The translations under genes and the position numbers were made by a program. From NCBI GenBank assembly GCA_029215795.1, contig JARDYH010000004.1:213382517-213446516 (forward strand): a DNA stretch of 64,000 bases. The letters run 5' to 3'. Origin of the DNA: Anniella stebbinsi (lineage: Eukaryota; Chordata; Lepidosauria; Squamata; Anniellidae). Positions within the stretch are counted from its first letter, which is position 1, and the number at the start of each line of letters is the position of its first letter. Positions 53,315 through 64,000 of this stretch are shown here, in pieces. Below the pieces are notes generated by a model. It was given only the letters and a program-made list of their open reading frames with translations, was not told where the DNA came from and searched no databases.

Positions 53315-55200
53315 CCTTCTAATAAAAGAGCTCCCTTAAGGTTTTTTTTCCTGTGTCCATGCGTGCACCTACAACATTTATTTCATTTATTGGATGTTTT
53401 ATTACTCACAAATAGATTCTTATAATAACGTACTTGATTAATCTTCAAAGCTGAGTTGCAAATCTATTTATGAAATCTAATTTGCAACTATTGAAAGGGA
53501 ACTTTAATTCAAATGCTACAGAGTTCTAATTTACTAAAAACAACAACATTGTACTTCTTTCACAGAGAGCATTATTATGTTAGCATTTCTGCTCTTTCCT
53601 GTAGTCCAGTACAGGCTTAGTGTCCATTTATATCGATCCCTACAAAACACAATTTTATTAGGATTCCCAGAAAGGTTCATGTTTTGCAAGAGCCTTACTA
53701 GCTCCTGTGCAGGGATCACTCCAATCTTCCCACTTTCTTTCCCCTCTCCTATTAATTAATTTAGGAGGAAATGTATAACTAATTAAGAACATATGAATAA
53801 CAGTGTGAATAGTGTTTAATTAGATTGGAATAATGATCAAAACAGCAACTAAAAAGAATTATTGTGGGAAGTTCAAAGCACAAATATGGCAAAAAGTATC
53901 AATACTTTTTATTTTGCACTGTGGGTTTTGTTCATTAATTATTGGAATTGTTAGACGGGATACTTGTTGAGAACCCAGCCTCCCCAGCCTGGAATGGTAA
54001 TAATGTATTATGTTGTAATAAAAATTCTCACAGAAAATTGGGGGGGGGGGGGACCTGAATTGGATAACTTCCCCAGGATGTGCTTCAAACTGGCTCAGGA
54101 AATAAATGGACCACTATTTAATGAATCAGAAAAGGCTTGGTTTATTTTCTGAGCCAATCTGACTAGATTGTAGTAGGCCCTGGGGCCTCATTTCCCTAAA
54201 TCCTCTTAGATTTGTCTGTTTTGTTTTCATCCGAGCATGCTGAAGGGGGGACACACACACACAAAGACCCAGGTCACCATTGTGAGTAGCCAGATGTTGG
54301 GTTTAAAGGGAAGGAGGTGAAAGGGGTTGGGGCTCAGAACAGGCAAGTGAGGGGGTGGTCAGGCTAAGTGGGTGGGTGGAATTTTAATCCAAACTGTAGA
54401 AGAATCCAGAGGCCTTGTAATATTCACCACTTCTTTGAGGTGAGAATTACCACACACACACACAACAAAGCTCTTACCTGGGTGTTAGCCCAGTGAGATT
54501 TACCAGCATCTCTAGTAAACAAACTGTCACCAAATCACAGTGTAAAATCTTTATTATAGACTATAAACTAATCAGATGTACGATGCTATTACATTAGGAC
54601 ATCACACATATTAAAGTTACTCTGCTAGCCCAATGTCATTTTCATGTTTGTCTCCCCTTTAAGTTGTACCATGTTTTCTGTTCCTGTTAAAATAATTTGA
54701 CACATTTTAGCAAAAACAATCTCATTAACAATCTTCTATATTCTCATAGTCAAGGAAACTCGGTACATACCCAACAAATTAATCACCTTCTTATTTTAGA
54801 CATCAAATTTCCTTCAAAGAAATGTCATGTCCCCTGACTACAAAGTAAACCTGTGCACAGTTTACAGGAAAACAGAAGCAGGAACTCATTGAAGCCTAGT
54901 TTATAAAATGTACACTGCAGATTTAGCCTTAATCTAGGATCTGTCTTTCACTCCAGTTCCAGCTTCCTCATAAACTCTGTTCGGGTTTTATGCCTGAATA
55001 GATAGAGGAATACATGCATACTAGACCTGCACTTACTAGACCTGACCTCCCAGCACTGAGTGAGGAAGACTGCAGGGCTTTTTTATTTGCTTTCACTTGA
55101 AGGTGAATAGAACCCTTTAAGAAGTTGAGAAATCTGATAAAGGTAGCCTCCCAGTGGAGTGGAGGCTTCTATTCGTGTCCAACCAAAAGTGAGTAGAAGT
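53315..55200. other. Unannotated stretch
   Basis: No gene is recognised. A 13-base G-run lies around 54041-54053, and CA runs at 54253 and 54453. Repeat content is low by eye. Confidence 0.4.
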
Positions 55201-55226
55201 CCCTGTAGATCACCCCACTCAACATG

Positions 55227-55742
55227 GGGCTCATCTATATCTGCAGGCCTTCCGGGATAGGAATGGGGGAGAATATCTCAGGCTTTACAGCTTCCGGGAT
55301 TGTCACCCAGGATGCACATGCCAGTGCAACATCCTGGAAGTCAAGAGGGACATTCCAGTGTGGTATGTTTTGCTTTTTTACAGCAGGAGATATTTGCACA
55401 ATTGTGCGGTTGCGATCCTGCAGAAAAGTAAGTTTAAAAAAAAAGGCTCGGAACTCTGCATGAAAACATGCCAAGAGCCAGCCCACAGATGGTGAAAATG
55501 CTCACTCCTCACCCCTGATGCCCCTGGACAACCCCTGCAGAGCTCCATGGCTGTTTCTCGACCCCTGCTACTCACGGGGAGGAGGGAGGACCCAGGAGCA
55601 CTGGCCACACCACCCAAAGTCCTCAGGGTTGTCCCTGGGCTGCAGGAAAAATTGGGATATCCGCTGTCCCAGTTATCCTGGGACAACTGAGAGGGACAAC
55701 CTCGATCTAACCTCGGGATAAATGGCAGGTGTAGACATGCCC
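55227..55742. mobile_element. Unbroken 516-bp TIR element with ATG duplication
   Basis: Ends GGGCTCATCTATATC and GGTGTAGACATGCCC with ATG on both sides (55224-55226, 55743-55745). The body carries GCTTCCGGGATTGTCACCC, GCAACATCCTGGAAG, AAGTCCTCAGGG and CTGGGCTGCAGGAAAA. It is the reference for the split copy at 47619-51000. No transposase is encoded; overlapping frames are non-coding by-products. The 3-bp duplication suggests a PIF/Harbinger-like origin, but this is not certain. Confidence 0.88.
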
Positions 55743-55849
55743 ATGGACAGGTTGAGGACAATGGTCTGGGGCTTACATGTGCCACACTGAGCCTCTTACG
55801 CATGTTCCTGTAGCGTATTCAGGCATAAAGTCTGAATAGGGCTATAGTT

Positions 55850-56880
55850 TATCCATTGATTGTCCTACAGCCCTAAGCCAGCTGGCTGTCCTGGTTCAAC
55901 TGGCTCTCCCACATGCCACAGCTGTAGATACTCTGAAATCTGTTGAATATCCTTGTTGTTTCAGTTCTGATCAAAGTACCTGGCTACATCATGTCTTGTG
56001 AATCTGATCATACTTCAGACCCAGTCAATCCCACTCTATCAAAACCTGACCCAGATGTAATTATTCAAGTAGATGCTGAATGAAAGGTTAGTGCAGTTTA
56101 ATATATAGAGAAATAGACCTAGAATATCTGGAAAATGTCCCACCTTTGACTCATTGGCTTGGATCCAAAGAGCTCCTTGCATATACAGAAGGCAATTCCA
56201 CCCACATGGAGGATTGGCCAATTTACACTGATTCTCTCCACCAAGTTTAAGTTCCCCATGTCACCTCACATGCCATTCATGATGTCCTCAACCTGAGGAA
56301 TGGCTTGGAGCTGCAGAAGTAGGGCCAGGAAAGCATTTGTTTGGTGGGACTTCACTCACAGTGCCTTCAATCAAAGATTTGGGGTGGGAGGGAAAACCCC
56401 CCAAGGTCTCAAGTTTTCCATCTGAAAAATGAGTATTTGATCTACTTTACAAGGTTTTATGAGAGTAAATTCAATAAAAGTTATTGCAAAATTTTTAAAA
56501 AATGTTATATTGATAAGAAAGAGCAGGAGTATTAGAACTAGAAATTTTCAGCTGGATACTTAAGGATGGTGGAATATTCTGGTCTTCTACACTGTGCTAC
56601 TCAGTCATTATTGTTGTTTTGCACTAAGGGTTGTCTATGCTGAAAACAAACAAAGCTTTAAAGCCCAAGAGGCTGAGAGAGAGATTTGTGTTCAGTAATA
56701 AATTGGGCACATTGGGCACATTGAAAAGCACATTGTTAATTTCCATAATTTATCCGAGTTCTGAGATTTTTTAAAAGAAAACTGATTTTTGCAAGCATTA
56801 GGATCAGAAAACAAGAGATTTCATTTTGGTGGCCATTAGCCCTTGAGTATTAGGAGCTCCACTTAGTCTCACTCTGGTTT
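55850..56880. other. Unannotated stretch
   Basis: No gene or classified repeat is recognised. Confidence 0.4.
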
Positions 56881-56904
56881 CCAAGTGTTCTTTAGAAAAT
56901 GACT

Positions 56905-56985
56905 GCATGTATTTATTCATTTATTTATTTATTTATTTATTACAATAGCTGAAGCTCTCTGGCGGGTTTACAAGTTTTTACCTAC
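56905..56985 (-). mobile_element. L2-like LINE 3' tip with (ATTT)n end
   Basis: TTTATTTATTTATTTATTAC is followed by AATAGCTGAAGCTCTCTGG and CGGGTTTACAAG, the same 3' UTR type as the copy at 21122. Only about 50 bases of the LINE remain. Confidence 0.65.
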
Positions 56986-56999
56986 CGTAATGAGGGTGA

Positions 57000-58150
57000 A
57001 TTACTTGTTTTATCAAAAATCACAGCATGCATTTTCATGAAGCCATGTGCTGTGCCACATATACACACCTGGGTCAGCCATAGACCTGGGGATAAAGAGG
57101 GAGGGTGAATTTGATTTTGGGCACAAAGGCCTCCAAAGTGGTATCTCCCATATGGCTACTTTATGCTGTCTATTGCAGTTTGTCATGTGCAGTACTTAAA
57201 AAGCAGGTATAAAATTGTCTTAGCACTCTCTTGATTTGTTGTTTGCAATGTCATGGGGAGGTCAAGTACATGCTGAGTATTAATACAAGATGTTAAGGAT
57301 GTTGCAGGTAAATTTGCAGTTAGCCGTACGCCTGGCAGTGGACAAAACAACAACGCACGCACAAAATCAGAAGACCTTAAAAATGTTCTAAGATGTTTGG
57401 GCAGAGAGCTAGATTAGATATAGACAAAGGCAAAGTTGGTTCCCCATGGAAGAAAATATGCAACCTGAGTAAATCAGTGGGCTATTTCATTGTGCCATCA
57501 AGGTAACCTTGGCTCTGCACACAATTGTGTTTGAATGGCAATTTAGCATTATTCTGGTTGGCAATATGTTTTATGAGAGTGTTAACAGCTGCCACACAGC
57601 ATAATAAAAGCATCACCATTACAATAACAAATCTGATAAGATGCTCCCCTGTTCAGTAAAGCAGTTCTTTCGATGTATCTGCCCAGATAATGGACAGAGA
57701 ACTTAATTATCTATTTCTACCCAGCTCACCTTGCAACCCAGGACTTATCAATCTTGCTCTCTACTTGCATTCACAGTTTTGCCTCACACTTTGAAGATCT
57801 AATAGAACCAATTTAGACCACAACCATTAAGTGAGAGTACTATATCCCCTGGGCAGGGTGGGGAGAAAATTTTCAAAACCACATTTAGCAGCTAACTACA
57901 TAGGTGTAAACCTCATAACGTTAGAAATATAGGAGCAGAAATATATATTACAAAATGGCAGCCCCATGACATGTTCCCTCCTCCTCTGCCATAACTTACC
58001 CTATCAGTATGGTATAAGATTCCCCACCAGCAGCAGCCAATAATAATGTTGAGCAGGGCTGAAGGGATGTTCACCGTAACTGATGGCAGGATAAGAAATT
58101 GAACTAGATGCTAAGCCATTTTTGAGGGCAGTCCTATGATCTTTGGCACA
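57000..58150. other. Unannotated stretch
   Basis: No gene or classified repeat is recognised. Confidence 0.4.
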
Positions 58151-58157
58151 TGTAATG

Positions 58158-58277
58158 CCATAACTGTGGCCCTCCAAATTTTTTGGCCTACAGCTCCTCT
58201 CACTACTGGCTAAACTGGCTAGGGTTGATAGGGAATTATAGGTAAAAACATCTGGGGGGGACCATGTTGCTTGCCCT
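58158..58277. repeat. Degenerate CCCTCCAGATG-family TIR element
   Basis: TGTGGCCCTCCAAATTTTTTGG, ACTGGCTAAACTGGC and GATAGGGAATTATAGG with AACATCTGGGGGGG place it with the better copy at 41861-42003. It is too decayed for ends. Confidence 0.5.
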
Positions 58278-58279
58278 TG

Positions 58280-59410
58280 ACATTAGTATGCCAAGATTAC
58301 TATTAAGAAACTCTGCAAATTTCTCCCAAGTTGGGCATCTCCAGAATTGAAGGGGAACGTACTAGCCTGGATGCCTGTCATTCACAAACTGAAATCAGTG
58401 GGTTCGATCTACCAAGTGGGTTTGAGCTTTGGTGCCTGGAATCGGTCTGGTGGAAGTAGGTTTCCCTGCCCATCCGCCTCATGGCAACCTCTCTAGCCCC
58501 CCAGAAATGTGATACCAAGGCTCATGGAAAATACCAATGCCCAAGCTTTGAGAACCGCTGCTTCCTCCTGCACCAGGACCATTTAGCAGATTCCCCCAAA
58601 CTTCTGAGTAGAATTCTGCCAGACAAGCTGCATGCACCTAAAGTTGGATCCAATCACCCAAAGTTGGATCCAGCACAATGCATTTACAGTAATTAAATTC
58701 AATGGAACTCAGCTCCTAGATTTCTTTTCAGCTGCTTCATCACAGTTTTGGTGGAATATATATAATACCCTTTGTTTGTATCATGCAGTCACAATTTCAG
58801 GCTTCAAGACCTTCTGATCACAGGTTATGTATCTTCCAATTTAAGAATATACAGTATGTATTACATCAAGGCAGCTGACCTTTCCCACTGCATTAATTGC
58901 AAGTTCTAATTTTCATTTTGTGACAGAATTAATTTTTACATAATATTCAAATGACAGAAATATTAGGCTTTATTGTCAATTCTTTTACAGTGCTCTGTCC
59001 ATCTGTTCTTAGGTACCACACATAGTTCCATTTATTTTCCTGTGTTCTGCTCCCTGAAGTGACCAAAGAAGAACAAATCTAATTTTATGCTGTATGTTCT
59101 AAAAATGCATTGCTTCTAGTTCCTAGACTATTTTTCCACTACTCCAGTAAGCAACTGGCTATTTCATGTTTTTATCAAAAAGGTCATCTTTCTCACACAA
59201 AAATAGCAGCTAATAGTGTATAATAGTTATCTATTCATCTCCTTTAAGCAAACTTTGTTGCCTGTGTGGACAGTTGAGATTGCTTCCTGGAGAGGATTAG
59301 GCAGGGCAGGCGAATTTTCTATTATTCGGTAGAGATACCCTAAACTTGCCAAAAGAAGTATAAAATGACAGATAGTAGTAAGACATTAAGCTATGATGTT
59401 TAAAAACAAG
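58280..59410. other. Unannotated stretch
   Basis: No gene or classified repeat is recognised. A short direct repeat AAAGTTGGATCCA occurs at about 58640 and 58660. Confidence 0.4.
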
Positions 59411-59417
59411 AAATTTA

Positions 59418-59510
59418 GACTGCAATCTTATATGCACACATACCTGGGAGTAAGTCCCATTAAACTCAATGGTGTGTACTTCCAATCAGACATACATCTA
59501 ATTGTACTGT
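59418..59510. repeat. Dispersed palindromic repeat P
   Basis: GACTGCAATCTTATATGCAC, CTGGGAGTAAGTCCCATTA, AACTCAATGGTGTGTACTTC and ATACATCTAATTGTAC form the two halves of the P repeat. It is one of the clearer copies in the window. Confidence 0.65.
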
Positions 59511-59519
59511 TAACCAGTT

Positions 59520-60520
59520 ATTAATGTATACACTGATCTCCACGCCAACAAGCAGACTTTTAACAGAAAAATTAGCCATTTCTCATATTAAAATCTTTAG
59601 CAACCTATGAAAATCAAGCTGGGATTTGGTATAAATAATAGGTGCATTAAGAATGTGAAACTCATAATTATGTGCTTTTTCAAATGACAGAAGGTCATAC
59701 ATCAACGGAAATCTATTATTGTGACTCTAACAGTGAGAAAGCTTCTCAGTATCACCTACCATGACCTTCAAGCTTCTAACAGACTAGCAGACATTCACGT
59801 TAAACCATTTATAGGTATATTAAGTGGGTTCCACTGGAAGATGTTCACATTTTACCAAACCCTTACGCCTCAACAAAGCAACGTACTAAGCATGAGCTCC
59901 TGAATGTCTACAATTCAGCTATTGTGGGAGGAATTCTAATGCAGAGCAAATATCCCTGCATTGTTCGTAACCTTCTTTCTATGTAATACTTGAATCACAA
60001 CAGCCTCTCAAGACCATGACAGCAAAGGTAGTGTTTGCATTTGCCTATTGTTACTCTACAGGCTGTTAAGACGCTACATCTCAGAAAAGCAGGACAGCAA
60101 CTGAAACATTTCCATCTCCTTTTGTAAGGCTGCTGACGCCAGTTCAAAAATATTTATCTCAAACAGCTGGTCTGCCAAACCAAATGCAGCTCATGAAAGG
60201 CAGACGCTACAGAATTATATCTTCAATTTTGTGCATAGTTGGGATGGGTTATCATTCAATAAAACTGCCATGATTGGCTCTTATGGCCATTCTTTTTGTA
60301 TGCTACATTACCCACTATGGCAGGGGTGGGAAACTGTTCCTTTAATGCAGCCTCCCACCCACCCCCATCCCATATACCCCTTAAAATGTTTAAAGGATTT
60401 GTGCCACATTACCAGCCACCTGCAATGCAGGTAATTTTGTGGTGGTGCCCACAACCCTTGTTCAAAATTCCAGATGGACCCATGAAGCCAGAAAAGTTGT
60501 CTACCACTGGGTTAGATGGA
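59520..60520. other. Unannotated stretch
   Basis: No gene or classified repeat is recognised. Confidence 0.4.
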
Positions 60521-60529
60521 GGAAAAATA

Positions 60530-60800
60530 TGAGCTCGTATAAGGTGGCTACTTATGTTCCTATCAAGGGAGCCTGTCAAGCAGACCTGTTTGAGGAGGGA
60601 GTTCCAGACATCAGGGGCTACTAGAGAGAAGTACCCAGTATCCAATGGACCTCTCTGAAAAAAGAAAGACATTTAGGAGAACCCCTTCGAAGAACCTAAA
60701 AGCCCATATTGGTAGAGACCGTCCCCACAGGCTCTTAAAGGGTTTCAAAGTTGCTCTGAATTGAGCCTGGAAGCATAATGGCAACAGCTCACTCAAAATA
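60530..60800 (-). mobile_element. Decayed L2-like LINE fragment
   Basis: The minus strand encodes GPLDTGYFSLVAPDVWNSLL, like the APRLWN-LP region of L2 proteins. The neighbouring GGGACGGTCTCTACCAATAT and CTTTAAGAGCCTGTGG complement fits the L2 3' region. Frames are broken. Confidence 0.45.
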
Positions 60801-61044
60801 GATGGTGTTGGAGAGTGGAAAGTATGATGTCAATCAGCTCTCTGTGAATTTGTCTCCTGTTACATTGCATGGCATTCTATTATTGTGGTCTACCAATACT
60901 GCTAGCGTCAAGCAGCAAAGCATTACCCAACTGAGATCTTCAGTATCCAAAGAAACTTCATTACCTTACTGTCTTCAGATGAAAAGGATTATCTCTTGCG
61001 AGCCAGCATGAACTTTGAGCTGGAAGCCTGTGTTGAACCACATC

Positions 61045-61215
61045 TGCAGTGCAATCCTATGTCTACTCAAAAGCAAGTCCCCTTGAGTTAATTAGAGCCT
61101 ATTCCCAGGTAAATGGGTGTAGGGTTTTGGCCTAACGATGCAATCCTATGCATTTTTAGGCTCCCTGGGGAATGCTGAGCGTTGTAGGACTTTTTTCTGT
61201 CTACATATGTATAGG
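61045..61215. repeat. Two adjacent P-type palindromic repeats
   Basis: GTGCAATCCTATGTCTACTC to about 61105 is one decayed P copy. From 61138, GCAATCCTATGCATTTTTAG, GGGGAATGCTGAGCGTTG, TAGGACTTTTTTCTGTC and GTATAGGATTTCACCCC make a second, related to 62036-62150. Confidence 0.55.
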
Positions 61216-61413
61216 ATTTCACCCCTATCTTTCCTTCTGCTTCCCTTCTGGTATTCTCCACTAGAAGAAATCTAAAGCCATCTAAACATGCCTCCAGCTT
61301 TTATTTTATTTTTCTGAATTGACAGAATATATTTATCCCTTCCTACTAATCTGAAGGAAAGTTCACCATAACTTTTACCTTCTGTGTCCCTTTAAGAGAA
61401 GCTTGCTGAACCA

Positions 61414-61426
61414 TCACCATAGCAAC
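61414..61426 (-). promoter_or_regulatory. RFX X-box-like motif
   Basis: TCACCATAGCAAC is the complement of GTTGCTATGGTGA, close to the RFX X-box consensus. It lies in short unique DNA (GAACCATCACCATAGCAACA). A single motif match has a high false-positive rate, and no promoter or gene is nearby. Confidence 0.2.
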
Positions 61427-61548
61427 ACCAGAGAGGCCTGGTAGATTTGCCCCAAATGTCAGTGCACTTTTAAAAATTGTTTTATTTCTACGAATTTAGA
61501 CAACAAATCAACTCTGCATAAATGTCACATAGCAGGTAGTGTGCGTAC

Positions 61549-61549
<1 letters not shown>

Positions 61550-61589
<40 letters not shown>
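61550..61589. repeat. (TA)n microsatellite
   Basis: About 18 TA units with one CA. Confidence 0.97.
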
Positions 61590-61591
<2 letters not shown>

Positions 61592-62033
61592 TAGACTTGA
61601 CGTACTACAACTCTTACATTTATTAGCTTTCTAACTTACCTTCCTCTAACCTTGCAAATACTGCTTGAAGAGAGAAAAAAACACTAGGAAATTACATGGT
61701 GGGTGGGTGGAAAAAGTGTGGTGGGGAACCAGGCAACATGAAATATGATCTGTTTTTCATTGACAAGGTACTTCATTCTATACAAAACTGAGTCTCAGAA
61801 GGATATGGAAAGCAGTGAGACACCCCTGCCATTTTCTGAGCCTTTGCAAAATCCAGTGGGATGTTAGGAAGAGCTACATCTCTTTGTTATGCTCTGGAGA
61901 AGGCTATGAGCTTCCTCCAAGTTAAAAACAACAACAACTGTGCTCACCAGAAGGAACTGCATGTATAGACCCCTAGCCAAAACCATTGGTGCTTGTAGTA
62001 TAAAATCAAAATGGTGTCTCCCAATAGTGGCTA

Positions 62034-62150
62034 ATTGCACAATCCAATGCATATTTAGACAGAAAAGAGTCTTACAACTCCCAGCATTCCCCAACCATCC
62101 TGAAAATTGTAGGACTCTCTTCTGTCTCAACATGTATAGGATTGCACCCC
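62034..62150. repeat. Palindromic TIR repeat with CAGCATTCCCC core
   Basis: TTGCACAATCCAATGCATA at the left is complementary to ATGTATAGGATTGCACC at the right. Inside, CAGAAAAGAGTCTTACAAC mirrors TTGTAGGACTCTCTTCTG. It is the best copy of the P-related family near 61138. No target duplication was seen. Confidence 0.7.
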
Positions 62151-62154
62151 AAAA

Positions 62155-63640
62155 TATTAAACTTAATTAAACGATGCTCAAAATTTACTACCTAAGGCAG
62201 TTTGTCCCATTTGTCCTATAAATCAATGTATTTATTTTACAATGTTTCACATTTCAACCATAATTGCCCTCAAGGTGATTCACAATAATAACATCAGGTC
62301 CTTAGATGGATCATACGGCCCTTCACTATTATAGACCCAGAATGCTGTTGATGGTATCACATTGCTATTGGCTCTATTCCCTGAACAAAGGGGGCTGTTG
62401 TCACCCACTCCATGAGATATTCCACCTTGATAATATCAATGGCTACTTACAGATCATATCAATGGCTACCCTAGAACTCTTAGAGGCAATGGCTGCTGGA
62501 GGAACCAGCAAGACTGTAATATGTACCATTTTCTCCCCAGCCTTCCTGCTGCTGTTGCTTCCACCTGGACCACAGAAGGATCATCCTTCCTCAAGAGGTG
62601 CATGCATTTTTTCATAGGCATTTCCCCCCCCCCCCCCAAAATGTACACATGCTGTCAGACACATTTTGTTTTGGTCCATGAATCACACTGCAAGCTTGGA
62701 CATGTGTAGACTGCAACTGCAGATTGCATTCTAGTCCGAGTTTGGTTCGGGAGGTATGAACTGGGTAAATCTTGATCAAAAATTAACTGAAACAAATTTC
62801 TCACACATCCCTACTCATGATTGGCAGTAAGTTTTGTACAAGCAGGAAGAAGTGTTTCACCCAATGCTTATAGTATTGTGGAATTCATGAAATAGGTTAG
62901 ATAGGCGACTTTAAAAACATTTTTTTTAAAAAGCCAACCAGACAGCCAACAAACCTACTTAGGAGGACCCTTCCAGTTTAGCAGAAAATCCTGTTGCTCT
63001 ATGGCTAATATGCTACCCACACAAGCTACTCATCTTTCCTATACCGAAGGCCACAACACAAGAAAAGCAACTACTCATTTGTCCTCTGTTTAATGAGCAC
63101 CATAATATGTAGAGGCAATGACATGTCTAGTTTGGCCTTAAGTTGCTATATTGATTCTGTGCTCCTGATTTATTTAGGTCTTATTTGAGGGTTGCCAGAA
63201 TGAAATGAAGTTACAGATGCATCAAATTAAGAGTTTTAATAATTACACACAGGTGATGAAGGGATGCAGAAAGAAATGCAAAGATAGCTCACACCTCCCT
63301 TCAGCTGTTCAAAGCTGGCCTCCATCAAAGCTAGCTGCGTGCTCAGGTCCCCAGAGCTCACAAGACATCATCTCACAGGCCAACAAAATATTCCAAGCTG
63401 GCTGTGCACATTTCCCCTTGGAGTGAGACCAAATTGGTTTGCTCTTAATATAAGCTTATAGAGTTCCCTTATACCTTCCAAAAGTGCTCAAAGCACTTTT
63501 TCCCTCCCAGGAAAAAGGAGCCCTGACATAACAGCATGAGAAGGAAACTTTCTCAACACTTCAGTGAGACAAGGCACAACTTCCTTATTGTAGAGATAAT
63601 TAGGCAAAGGCCAGGCAGATGAAGGACAGTTGACATATGA
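62155..63640. other. Unannotated stretch
   Basis: No gene or classified repeat is recognised. A 15-C run lies at 62623-62637. Confidence 0.4.
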
Positions 63641-63649
63641 AGCTGTATT

Positions 63650-63880
63650 TGCTTGGTACCAATTATCTTGATTGAATAAAAGCTGCCTATTATATAAGTC
63701 GCCTATTTTGGTCAACTAAAACCTGCCCACTATGTTAGGCTACACATGTCTCTATGCACTATGGCCTAACATAGTGGGCTATATAAGGCTCAGCTGCAGA
63801 ACTCACTATACTTCTCATCATTCCTCCGGTATCAAACCCACTACAGCTGCTAAACGTATTGCAAATAATACTTTGGATCA
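63650..63880 (+). mobile_element. Possible LTR-like region with promoter-type signals
   Basis: It contains GAATAAAAGC (63673), TATTATATAAG (63687), a TATA-like GGGCTATATAAGGC (63776-63789) and a hairpin at 63726-63777. The mix of polyA-type and TATA-type signals in 120 bases recalls retroelement LTRs. Ends could not be defined, and the window stops soon after. Confidence 0.3.
63726..63777. repeat. 15-bp perfect inverted repeat with 22-base spacer
   Basis: CCCACTATGTTAGGC and GCCTAACATAGTGGG are exact complements around a 22-base spacer containing ACACATGTCTCTATGC. The right arm directly precedes the TATA-like sequence. Confidence 0.88.
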
Positions 63881-64000
63881 ATACAACATATAAACTTTGG
63901 ATAGGCTAGTCCATCTGAAAATACAGAAGAGTCCGTATTAACTTAGGGTGACTAAAGATCACTGTTTGCCAAGAAGCCATTTACTACAGTGAGTTTCTAA

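Overview
The window looks like ordinary non-coding DNA from a squamate reptile (lizard, gecko or snake; species not determinable by eye). The base sequence is AT-rich, with many interspersed repeats of types typical of squamates: L2-clade and CR1-clade LINEs, an R4/Dong-like LINE tail, two tRNA-derived SINE families, hAT-like non-autonomous DNA transposons, other short terminal-inverted-repeat elements, LTR-like fragments and many di- and trinucleotide microsatellites. I recognise no complete host gene, rRNA or functional tRNA. The best host-gene hint is one small exon-like interval at 4156-4220. The only long coding frame (48136-50949, minus) is the reverse transcriptase ORF of a 5'-truncated L2 LINE.

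Layout. 0-5 kb: a hairpin, a SINE with a foreign middle segment, a CR1 tail, a second tRNA-SINE family and a 133-bp hAT-like element. 5-13 kb: LTR-like minus-strand fragments, an L2 3' end, SINE pieces and two hammerhead-like cores. 13-30 kb: foldback repeats, an R4/Dong-like LINE tail, a CR1-like copy interrupted by a 320-bp hAT foldback element, a local duplication, a CR1 3' fragment with coding relics, and long unannotated stretches. 30-42 kb: a second CR1-like copy, then two very GC-rich hAT-like elements in opposite orientation (31848-33167 and 37852-39662), followed by tandem arrays. 42-64 kb: foldback repeats, a TIR element split by the L2 insertion (47619-51000), an unsplit relative (55227-55742), L2-like fragments, microsatellites and an LTR-like hairpin region at the right edge.

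The strongest discovery is the GC-rich element family. All three copies have perfect 8-bp target-site duplications and TAGGGNTGTGCAC termini. The two long copies carry 3 and 5 copies of a ~242-bp CpG-rich palindromic unit; each unit has a CRE-like centre and, on most arms, outward-pointing splice-donor-like GTAAG motifs. Three nested insertions can be demonstrated inside the window itself, because an uninterrupted relative, or the continuation of the broken host repeat, is present. These give a relative order of activity: L2 inserted after the short TIR element, the long hAT-like element after the older repeat it splits, and the foldback hAT after the CR1-like LINE. No metabolic or defence gene system is present.
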